From NCBI RefSeq assembly GCF_001039355.2, contig NW_019775653.1, forward strand, positions 237,562 through 262,926: a stretch of 25,365 nt of DNA. Direction: 5' to 3'. Each line of letters starts with the position of its first letter. Within the stretch, counting starts at the first letter, position 1. Positions 10,201-20,000 of the stretch are shown here, piece by piece. The DNA comes from Lingula anatina. Its lineage: Eukaryota > Brachiopoda > Lingulata > Lingulida > Lingulidae. The translations under genes were made by a program, and so were the position numbers. The notes below the pieces were generated by a model. That model worked only from the letters and a program-made list of their open reading frames with translations. It ran no database searches and was not told the origin of the DNA.

Positions 10201-12263
10201 TGAGTAAATTTTGGAATCCCATCTTTGTTTTGAATGAGCGTAAAAGGCTGCTGTGTTAGGTGTGACATGATATGGTGTACACCGTGTTGGGCCCTCAAAT
10301 AAAACGTCTATTTCCAGGTATCCTAAGAAAGATTCTAACCGTAACAGGTGATAAGTTGATGGGAAACAGAGGGGACCCTGTAAAGGTAATTATAAGAAAC
10401 CACATCGAAGTCAATGAATTCAAACAACAAAACCAAACGATGACGTTTCCATAAAGACTTGACAAACAAAAGGTGCCAAGAAAAGATGACGGAGAGAAAA
10501 TTACTCTTTTTTCCCGCGTGCAAAACGTGGTTGGTTGCAAAATCATGAAAATGCAGTAGAGCTGCATTTTGCAAATAAGCAAAAAGTAATACGCATTTTA
10601 CCACCACTGTGCATTTTTAACCAGTTATTTAACATCCAAGTCACAGACTATTTGAAGTATTAAAGAGTTATAAGTGTGATGGGGATGGAGGGACCTTGAC
10701 ACCGAGTATGGTGTATATTAATATCGATATTTGCGCTTATGTTTTTACTGATAAAAATGGATTTTCTCAATAGGCAGGGGATGGCTGGTTTAAGGATTAT
10801 AAAGAGTTTTGTCCAGTATGCTGCTCAACCTGTGAAGAAATCATAGGGCGGTATGTACCATTTGTCTTTAACATGTTAAATGCGATTCGGTCTTTATTCC
10901 GTGTATTTCAGCCACTTTTTGATGTATCCTTCAAAATGAAGTGAAATTGAAGGAATTGTGACATTTTTTCAGTATCGACAACCAAGACGGTTATCACTTA
11001 TTTCTAATACTAGTTTGCTATTTTATTACTAGTTGGCTATTTTATAGTGAAAACTAAGCAAAACAAAATCTTTTTTTTCACAGGGAATATAAGGCGACCA
11101 AGAAGGGCGGCGACACACTTGCCGTTGTGTTTTGGGAGAAAATTGGTGGACAGTTTACCATTCCTACAGGTAAAATATAAAAACCATTACAAATATAAAT
11201 ACGGATGTGAAGCAATGATAATATACAAGTCATAACTGAAATATACAGATTTGTGAGAGCGAAAGTGACAGCACCATATTTATTGTTTCCAGGTCTCCGC
11301 TCTCTTCCTTATAGTAACGTCAGTGACAGGAAGGCCATTATTGTGGGAAACACTTACGTCAGCGACCCCGATACGCGGAACAAACTCATGTGCTGTGCCA
11401 ACGACGCCGACGCCATGGAAAGAGAACTAAAAAGTCTTCGCCTTCCCTTCGAGGTGCGCACATTGAAGAACGCAACCAAAGATCAGATCATTTCAGCTTT
11501 AGAGAATATTCCGACAGAGAAAGACCAAGTTGTGCTGTTCTACTTCTCTGGGCATGGATCAGCCGAGAAAGGGTTTCACTTCATAGTTCCCGACAGCGAT
11601 GACCGCCGGCACTGGGAGGAAGCAACCACGACGAGTTCAACCACGACGAGTTCATACATAAATATTCGCCAAATTGAAACGCTGTTGATGAAGACTGGGG
11701 CAAGGGTGAAGATTTCTATCATCGATGCCTGCAGAGGAACAGGTCAGTTCCATGACCAAGTTTCAGAAGAGTGTAGGAAGGCCGTGGACGATCTTTCACG
11801 CAGTTATCTGGATGATGATGATGATGGTGTCTTTGAAGAAGCAAGTTGTACACAAGTGGAAGAACGTGACGACGAAGAGGAAAACAGTACTCAGAGTACT
11901 GACGAAAATCGCGCCGCAACTACGAGCGTCGAGCCCAGCAGCGATGAGAATGGGAGAGATTTCCGTCGCTTAAATGAGTCCCACCAGGGGTATGGGTTTG
12001 TTAAGATGTATTCATGCGCGGACGATACCCTCTCTTCTGCCGGCGACCGAACATCCTTGAGCAATTTCACCAAACATCTGGTCAGCGAAATGACGAAAGA
12101 GCTTAGCATTTATAGGCTTTTTCAGCACGTGAACACCTTGATGAAAAGCGACGCAGGGCGCTTGAAGCAAGTACCACGTGTTCATTCAACACTTACCGAA
12201 CCGTTCCGTTTTCAGACTCGTGATCTGCCGGATTTTTCTCACTTGCCAGCCAACAGGGATTAA
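7218..12263 (+). CDS. Gene A: CULT-like modules fused to a caspase-like peptidase (5' incomplete)
   Basis: Nine exons: 7218-7382, 7866-7927, 8091-8170, 8404-8474, 9821-9973, 10318-10385, 10774-10850, 11084-11169, 11293-12263 (stop TAA 12261-12263). All borders are GT-AG and the phases join without a break, giving about 577 residues. Order: CULT-like module 2 (126 residues), CULT-like module 3 (128 residues), caspase-like domain (about 322 residues). Module numbers follow gene B, which shows what precedes them. No in-frame Met occurs in the first exons and the first exon needs one base from an upstream exon, so the start lies outside what I can find. I know of no named gene with this order. 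A role as a receptor-protease is inferred from the parts: CULT domains of cereblon bind small ligands or degrons, and C14-type peptidases cut proteins. No canonical AATAAA follows closely; AATACA occurs at 12361. The gene could be a truncated duplicate, though it has no stop or frameshift. Confidence 0.8.
7399..7433 (+). repeat. G-run cluster in intron, next to the 5' splice site
   Basis: Thirty-five bases of runs of 5 to 12 G broken by single T, starting 16 bases after the donor at 7383. It could form a G-quadruplex in the pre-mRNA. A C-run cluster at 8246-8265, two introns on, is its near-perfect complement. Confidence 0.85.
8246..8265 (+). repeat. C-run cluster in intron
   Basis: Three runs of 6 C separated by single A in the intron after the 8091-8170 exon. 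On the other strand this is a G-run cluster like that at 7399-7433. Confidence 0.8.
8565..9790 (-). mobile_element. Truncated Penelope-like retroelement with inverted terminal repeats
   Basis: Lies in the gene A intron 8475-9820, opposite in strand. Arms 8565-8622 and 9723-9790 are inverted copies (gggcgaaggccttcat...ggtggtatagcg), as the pLTRs of Penelope-like elements often are. Minus-strand coding remnants, in element order: RT start, 9690-9590 (SYDVSALFTSVP); RT core, 9507-9229 (MGSPIS, then LRYVDDTF with the catalytic YVDD); GIY-YIG endonuclease, 8985-8674 (CNSFYIGETGRQLKTRVSEH). Frames are broken between parts and much of the RT is deleted, so it is dead. RT plus GIY-YIG is the hallmark of Penelope-like elements. 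Confidence 0.9.
9821..11169 (+). other. CULT-like zinc module 3 of gene A (four exons)
   Basis: About 128 residues. First Cys pair in WLWCQSCRNHLF; then ILTVTGDKLMGN; then GDGWFKDYKEF, CPVCCSTCEE (second Cys group, CxxC twice), IIGREY and VVFWEKIGG. The WF of the cereblon-type motif is present; the residue after IIG is Arg where cereblon has its third cage Trp. It is the most diverged module, recognised as such mainly because its exon phases (1-1-0-2-1) and Cys/WF/IG order match the other two. It joins the caspase-like exon through a phase-1 intron. Confidence 0.55.
11293..12263 (+). other. Caspase-like (peptidase C14) domain of gene A, single exon
   Basis: About 322 residues in one exon. 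The p20-like part has KAIIVGN, ANDADAM, VVLFYFSGHG (catalytic His at 11553-11555), FIVPDSD and KISIIDACRG (catalytic Cys at 11730-11732). The p10-like part has YGFVKMYSCADD, SNFTKHLVSEM and ends near PFRFQ. Between them is an acidic, Ser/Thr-rich linker of about 80 residues (DDDDDG, ERDDEEEN), where caspases are usually cut. DACRG rather than QACRG, and the NDAD before it, look more like metacaspases, paracaspases and bacterial C14 enzymes than animal apoptotic caspases; a preference for basic P1 residues is a guess from that. Both catalytic residues are present, so activity is plausible. A 15-base in-frame tandem repeat (TTTSS twice, about 11626-11655) lies between His and Cys. Confidence 0.88.
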
Positions 12264-14867
12264 GTTATGATACCATCAGTCGTCAAGCTTGATATTAATA
12301 GCTAGATAATCAAAATCTTAATTTGCTGCTTTATTCAAATATGAAGTAAGATAATATACCAATACAAATATAAGGTATAATTTTTGAAAAGATACAGAAC
12401 AAATATAGTCGTTCCATATATTACGCTTCATGCTAGCAATTATACATTTTAGGATATTATATAATTTGACACGTTTTAAAGACAATAATCCAAAATTTCA
12501 AACAATCATACGAATAGGAATTGTTTGACAAATACATAGGCGACACATAAATGTATTGCATGTAAACGTGGATTTCAGTGACACAAATTCAACTTAAAGG
12601 TGCTATAAGTTTACAATAATATACTATTTCAAAGTTATTCAATTATTCAATTCATTTTGCTGATTTCTGGTCATTCGGTTATTTTGCATATTTTCATATA
12701 TGTACTACTTCTTTATCTCAGTGTAGCAGACCATACGTAATTCCAGTGTATCCGATTTTCAGTGCATGTTGACTTCTTGAAAATACCTTTATTTAATTAT
12801 ATTCATAATCACTGCATCATACATTTTAACACTAAATTATTTTTATATATTATGTTGACCAGCCTCAGCAATGTCTCAATCTGTTGATTTTGAAAAACAT
12901 AGTAATAAACATATCCACGTGCGATAGCAACTTTATAATATCTCGTTTTGTTTGTCCATTTATGTGCAGATTTGATTTCGGAGATAAAAATGGAGCTTTC
13001 TCATTGGGATGTAAAAGTAAAAAATTAAAAGAAATGGAGTTTTGAAATATAATGCAGAAAAAAAAGTTCCCAGTCCCCAGAGGCAATTCGGCTTTTGAAC
13101 TCTGAATAAGCCTAATTAAACCAGATATCATAAAGTGCGAGAGCAAGTACATGGCACCTGTATAGTATAAGGTTTTTTTCACTCTTCATCCCAACGCTGC
13201 CTTGTTACTTTGAAATGGTTCTGGGGCTTTGAAATTCTACAATAGTTTTCCGAACAAAATTATTTTTGGCACGGCTTATGAATGATGGCGAGAGATTTGC
13301 AAAAACTTCAATTGTAAGACCACTTCACCCCCAACTTCTCCCCCCTCTTTCTCTCTTGTTATTTTGGGAAAACAAATTTAAGGCTCTTATGCTCCAGGTA
13401 AAGTACAAGAATTTCTGGGCTACGAATTTTTTATCTCAATAACATTTTCATTGCAACGTTCGATAGTGGGGTGAATTTCAAGCATATGTAAAGAAGAAAA
13501 TTTTTTGCACTGGTTATAAAAGTTAAATGTTAACTGCATCTCCGGGGCATCCTTTCAAGAGCAAGATGAAGCTCCCCGAAAGCTCTCTGTGCCAGAGTAA
13601 CGGTGAAGCCATTGGCAACAGAATGTTGGTTTCAGCATATGGATTGGGGCAACTACCCACTTGAATGCTTGTTGCGCAACCACCGACGGGAATCTATTCA
13701 GTGTCTAATCAGGAATTAAGTGACAAGTTTTTAGTGAGTCGCTGTGTATGATCCTCTGATCTGTTTGTCCGCTGTTCTGAATGCGACCTATGGCTCCTGC
13801 AGGAGCTTACCAGTATGCCTGGCAAATCGCACTCCTATCTACTTCTCCAAATTATGCAGAAATTCCTTCTCCTTGTTAGTTGGAGTCTGCGAGCTGGAGA
13901 AAGGAAGAGGGGACCCCTACCCATTTTTTTCACTTCCTTCCATTTAAATGGAGGCAGTCTTCATGACCTTAAAAAGACAAGTTAAGATAGACATACGGTC
14001 CCGCCTCCAAGACAAATAGGTATACCAGATAGGAAGACAGTATCACTGTGCAGACGAAACAAACCACAGGGTGCATTAGTAGTCTGTTAATTTGTATACT
14101 ATTTTAGAAGCCCCTGATATCAGGCGGCACCCCACCCACCACCATCCACAACCCTTCAACTTTTGGAGTTGTCCGACTCAGTGACAAATTTAAGGTGCCG
14201 ATTTAAACAATCCGAATTCCTTGTAGATTTTACATTCGGTTGTACATTTTGTTAGCGGAGGTTTTTGTTGCACCTGAATTCGCCTCGCCGCATAAGCCTA
14301 TTGGCAGTAGTGGAAACTAATGATGTTTCTAATATCCTGAAATTATCAAATAAATCTCCAAATGTCAAATTGCATTTAACTCAAATTTTGATATAAAATG
14401 CATGTATCTGTTTAAAACGATGTAACGACTGAATACACGATAGGCACATTGCATTGATAACTTAATATTGTATGCACCCAATGCTCCCAATGCAGCCTCC
14501 ATGCCAGCACTGAATTACCCTCTACCTCTGATCGATCAGCAAGAAATGTCCACAATAATAACTGCGACCCTGGTAGAGGGTAAACACACAATACGACTTT
14601 ATCTCTATAGACTGTAAACAACGTATTATGGAGAATTACAAACTACTGTAAAAACAAAGGCTACGTGAGGTAACCGATAATGCTTGTGAATTTTGAAGTC
14701 CCCGGCAAGAGACAAATGTGTGGATATTTAATGAAAACAACCTGTAGTCTCTGTAAAGGACATTAGTTTGCTGTTGTGTATCTAGATTGTTTATTGACAA
14801 TGATTTATTACTGACTGTTGAAATAGTGGCGCTCTATATCATAGCTCATCCCAGTATGCCTTCCTTT
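12264..14867. other. Intergenic stretch, no gene recognised
   Basis: AT-rich 3' flank of gene A followed by mixed sequence. A short inverted repeat is visible at 14515-14582 (ttaccctctacc / ggtagagggtaa, about 45-base loop). Open frames here lack family motifs or splice context. Confidence 0.5.
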
Positions 14868-15640
14868 ATAAAGGGTACCGGAGAAGATCAGCATTGGTCA
14901 GAATTGTGCCGGAAGTGACGTGTAGTGGTGTAAGACGTAAAGCTGAGTGGTCACTTTTAACTGGAGGTGAACGGGAGAGAAGACATGGACTCGGAGAAAA
15001 AAGCAGTTTTTCAAACAACATGGCAAGATGACATTTCTTCTTTACGCATTTTGGGCAGAGAATACTTGTAGAAATAATAGGCACATGATATGAAAACGTG
15101 CCACGGAACCTGAAGGTGCAAAATCGTGGTTAATTTGCAGACAACTTGTTTTAAAATACATGCTGCATCGACCGCCAGCGCGACAAAGAGCGTAAAGGGA
15201 AAGGAATTCCCGGGAGGCTATAAATCGTTGTCATTTAGAATTTTGACATTTATATAATCTAATATGTCCATATCTAAGTATTTTGGGTGTTTTATGGTAT
15301 GTGCTACAATTATAATGATGTTTTAGGGTCTTGATGTTTTAGGCAGCATGTATTTCAAAACAAGTTGTCTGCAAATTAACATGATTTTGCACCTTCAAGT
15401 TTCGTGACACGTTTTCATATCATGTGCCTATTGCTTCTACAAGTATTCTCTGCCCCAAATGCATAAAGATAAAATGTAATCTTACCGTGTTGTTAGAATA
15501 ACTGTTTTTTCTCCAAGCCCACGTCTTCATTCCCATTCATCACCAGCTAAAAATGACCACTCAGCTTTACGTCTTACACCACTACTCGTCACTTCCGGCA
15601 CAATTCTGACCAATGCTGATCTTCTCCGGTACCCTTTATT
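14868..15640. repeat. Large inverted repeat (fold-back element), arms of about 300 bases
   Basis: 14868-15166 and 15343-15640 are inverted copies with moderate divergence, around a 176-base spacer. Outer ends read taaagggtaccggagaagat and its reverse complement; inner ends read tgctgc and gcagca. Neither arm has coding motifs. It looks like a fold-back or MITE-type DNA element, or an inverted duplication; a transcript across it would form long double-stranded RNA. Confidence 0.85.
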
Positions 15641-16680
15641 GAGGTTGCTGAATTAAAGGAAGAATATTGGTATTGTGCGTAAGTAAGATCGTCTGCATGC
15701 TCTCTAAATCTGAGGCCTCTTAGACTGCATTCCCAGAGATTTAGATCGATCCAACTAGATCGACCTAACTCCCTGGGGGTTCACGCTAAATTGCTGTCAG
15801 CCGATCACGCACGGAATTTAATTACCCTCTTATGCCCCTATTTCACACAGACCACGAATTCCACGAATTGCCATGAATTGACAAATTTCAGGATTCGAGG
15901 TTGAATCGTAATCAGTTCGTGAAGTTCTTAACAGATTCGTATATAATCGTAGTCAGTTCTTGCAATTCTTGATCAATCGGGAATTCGTGGCAAAAATTTT
16001 GAGCTGTTCAAAATTTTGGCCACGAACTCTCGATTTCAAAAATTCGTAGTGAATTTCTGGACAATATTCGTGCGATTCCAAATTCCCTCTTTGACGCTCG
16101 AGTTGTTCCTCTCCAACCTCCCATTACACCGGGCTTACGAAAAAGAAGCCATGTCATTAGACAGGTATTTGTAATGCGACCTCTGCGGTTACGTCACCTC
16201 CTGAATAGGATTGTGGAAAGGACCGACTCGAGCGTCAAAGCGGGAATTTGGATTTACGGTTTGATTGTGCGTATGCCATGCACGGAATTTACAAACGATC
16301 GACGGGATGATGTAGCCTGCAGCATTTGCGGTAAGCGCTCCGATGCCCGGCATTATTTTATTTAGATTATTATGTTTAAATTTGTGGAATCTTGTTTCAC
16401 AAGCTTAGTCTATTTTATTGTCTCTATGGAGGTATATGGGGACTTTACGACATTCGGCTTGAAGGCTTTAACCACTTGTTATAGTTTATTTTTGCATTGT
16501 ATTGGATTAATGTGGCAGTCTTAAGTTGTTCTAGGTGGTTTTCAAGTTTATGCACCCGTTTTTAAAATCATTTAGTGATATTACGACAATCGTTTACTAT
16601 CCAATCATGGTGACAGCCGAACGTGCTTGAACCGCATTATTCAGCGCGCCCTCACGGAAACTGGCGACCTAGTTACACCT
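15641..16680. other. Intergenic stretch with gaattc/attcgt-rich segment and a short inverted repeat
   Basis: 15840-16080 is rich in 'attcgtg' and 'cacgaatt' words in both orientations. 16078-16102 and 16227-16251 form a 25-base inverted repeat (ctcgagcgtcaaag core, one mismatch) with a 124-base spacer, possibly the ends of a tiny DNA element. No gene recognised. Confidence 0.45.
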
Positions 16681-16828
16681 GGGCTCCGTATCTCGAAAGG
16701 TTCGCTATGTTGCGCACGTGCGCAAGTGTCTCGATTCCATGGTCCTGTATCTCGAAATAGAATCGGTTATGGAATCGAGACACTAACGCACGTGAGCAAC
16801 ATAGCGAACCTTTCGAGATACGGAGCCC
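16681..16828. repeat. Near-perfect hairpin, 60-base arms, with a nested palindrome
   Basis: 16681-16740 and 16769-16828 are inverted copies with few mismatches, separated by 28 bases. The left arm contains the 16-base palindrome ttgcgcacgtgcgcaa (16710-16725), which includes an E-box CACGTG; the right arm has a changed version. It ends 217 bases before gene B's ATG. It may be a short fold-back transposon that landed in the promoter region. Confidence 0.85.
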
Positions 16829-17045
16829 GAAAGCATTGCGCATTGCGGCCGAGCGCTAGAGTCTCGATTCCATAACTCTCCAATACGCGCCCCATATAAT
16901 ACCATGTAGTCTCTATGTCAGTAGTGATATCACAATACGCGATGCTTTCGAGTAACCAAAACAAAAATAGCTCTGTTGATATTGGAAGTCACTGCATGTG
17001 ATCTGATTTTTAGACTCAGTCTTGACGACACGGAGAGCCAGCAAC

Positions 17046-20000
17046 ATGGCCACAGACAAAGCAAGACCGTTAGACGTATCTTGTGACGACAGTGGACAAA
17101 ATCAAGAAAGCGAAGTAGTTCGACGCACTACATCAATTAGCTCGCCTTCTCGTTCCAGCTTCCACCCGGAAGGAAAAGGTATTGTTCGAGGGGAGAGGCG
17201 GTCTGGATCAGTCGCTGATCTGTGGTGGTTTGCTCTCTCTCTCTCTCGCTCTCTCTCTCTCTGCTTCAAACTTTATATCCAACGCAATTTATCGATTCGT
17301 TAAAATACCATATTAACGGGTTTCTATTTCTCAGAGGTCCACCTAAATTGCCACAAGTGCGGGTCGACCCTGGCCAAAACCCTTGATGTCATTTCTGTCG
17401 CTGACCTCAAGGCTGAGGGAGTGACTCTAGAGCCCGAGCAGGAAGAGGGGAGGGATGTTGAAATATGTTTGACAGACGTTCACGTGTATTGTTTGCCCGT
17501 CAAAACTTTTTACGACCCAGACGACAGTAAGTAGTATTTTCAAATCTTGTACGTGCGCTCTTATCTCATTTTTTATATCTCAGCTTGCGTGGGATGGTGT
17601 TTGTAGTGGGGGCGATTAAGTGGGAAATTATGTAAACATATTCAAGGCCAGTAAAACTGATAGAGAGCTAATCGAAAGGGAAAATTAAAAAAGATACTTT
17701 AGGCAATCCATAAATATGTACGTGTTTATACGTCATCATTTAAAACATATTTGGCACTTTGGTGTAAATATGTCACATATTAACGTCAGTAACACCACTC
17801 TGACACTGTTTTTTAAACTATCACTATGTAGGCGTAGCCTTGCTTTTATCTGGTACATTATACTTTTTATTGATCCACTTTTCTTTTTAGAGTGCAAGCG
17901 AGATATAGTGTTTGTCAAGAAAAACTGCGATGTACGTGTATACCAGGAAAGAAAGGTAACACTAAATATTAGATCGGTTATCAAGAAAAAGGGCCACCCA
18001 ATCCACTCCCCCTCCCCTGAAATATTTGAAAATACCGCTTATAAAGAGGGCTCAGAGTCAGGATGACTCATTATCAATCAGAACCTGGATCAGCCATTTA
18101 ACACCTCATATCTTATGTTGGTCTATTTTAGTAAACAGCCGAAAAGCACATGAAACTGGTGGTGGGGAACCTTTTTGACCAATGTTGTATGTTATCTTGG
18201 TTTATATTATTAAAGCAACTGATTTGTCTATAAAAAGAAACTAAAATCGCTTAGCTATATTTTATTTGCCATTCTTTAGAATTATATTTTATCATGAAGA
18301 TGTTATTGTTGTCTGTGCGGCTATTCTAAATTACCATGATTATAATAGTATAAACGATAACGACTTTTACAGACGCGGACCAAACTGATGTGGTTTCAGC
18401 ATTACGTCAGGTCAAAATGTTACTGCAAATTCTGCAAAAAGCAAGTTGGGAGGTAAATATCTAAATAATGGAAAACTGTTCATCGCACATCTCAAATAAG
18501 ATATTCTGTTAGCCTACTGTACAGGGTTACTACTTAATATGGAATATTTTTTATCACTGTTATTGTTGAGTGCTGATTAAAATTTTTTTTTGGCTTGATT
18601 CATCAAAAAAGTATGTCATTGAGTGATAATAATATCCAGTCTTCCATTGTGAGATATTTTGGTCAATAATGTCAAACCTGACATAAGATGTTATTCAAAA
18701 GAAAAGAACACCCCCAGAAAACCATATCAACAGTTTGATGTCAGTATTAATTTTCAGCTAAGATATTTAAAAAATGCCTCTGGACTGTGATATGTTACAC
18801 ATTCAAAGAACTCACTACAGTAAATCATGAAAAGTCATCAGTAGGGGGTATGACCTCCAGCAGCCGATTGCAGCGCCCACATCCCACATGGCATACCCTG
18901 TGACAAGTTTTTTAGAGTTTGGATGGGACATCATTCCACGCAGTGATATTTGCCTATCGCAGTTCATCACTATTTACCGGCCGATGACCATAGCTATTAA
19001 TTCTGTGAGTTTCTTCCGCCCACAGATTTTCATTTGGGTTCATATCTGGGGAGTCTGCAGGCCAGGACAGTTGCTGAACCCATTGGTTTCGGAGAAAAAC
19101 AGTGATTCTGCGAGCTGGATGTGGAGTTGCGCAGTCGTCTTGGTACCCAAAGTTGTTCCTGAAGGTGACTCTTACAAATCGTAGCATTGTTTGTTGTAGA
19201 ATGTCTCTATAGGAATTCTGGTTGAGGTTGCCTCCTAGAAAAATTAACTGGTTCTGGGCACCGGCAAGAAATGCTCCCCAAACAGAGACGTTACCACCCC
19301 TTGCTTGCACCCTAGGCAGTACATAATCATCGTTTTATGCCTCTCGTACACGTCGGCGGACAGGGATTCGGCCCTGCGCACTAAAAACTCCATATAATAA
19401 TAATAATAAATTTATTTTAAGTCTAAAATCCATTTAAAATGTTCAGTAGACTTTACATAAAATATCATAAATAATACTACATAAAATATCATAAATAAAA
19501 TCTAGGTAAAACAGCCATACAATTAAATGCAATTAATACAAGNATAATAATAATAATAAATTTATTTTAAGTCTAAAATCCATTTAAAATGTTCAGTAGA
19601 CTTTACATAAAATATCATAAATAATACTACATAAAATATCATAAATAAAATCTAGGTAAAACAGCCATTATTCCATACAATTAAATGCAATTAATACAAG
19701 ATTTATAAAACCAATTAAGAGTTAATCAAAATATTTCCTAAAAAGGTATGTTTTGAGTTCTTTTTTAAAATGTTTGGTAGACTTAATTGCTCGGATTTCC
19801 AGCGGTAATAGATTCCATTCCTTTGGACCTGCAGCTTTAAAAGATATATCACCGTAGGTTTTTAATCGCATTTTTACTGGGTTGAGTAGCAATTGGTCTA
19901 CAGACCACAGATTTCGCATAGGAACATAGTGACTAACTAATTAATTGATGGAGATCGGTGCCAATCCATAAAAAGCATCGTGAGTAAAAACTAAAAATCT

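Noticed and set aside
7218-11169. RIG-I-like receptor C-terminal domains instead of CULT domains
   Set aside because: Both have two Cys pairs and related folds. The WF, (I/V)GW and FYGL motifs in order fit cereblon better, and no helicase is present. Not fully excluded, especially for module 3.
16174-16365. 63-residue open frame with a CSICGK motif
   Set aside because: One Cys pair only, no splice sites or neighbours to support it, and it overlaps an inverted repeat end.
17022-17045. Upstream start for gene B at a TTG codon
   Set aside because: TTG is not an expected start here; the ATG at 17046 has a strong Kozak context.
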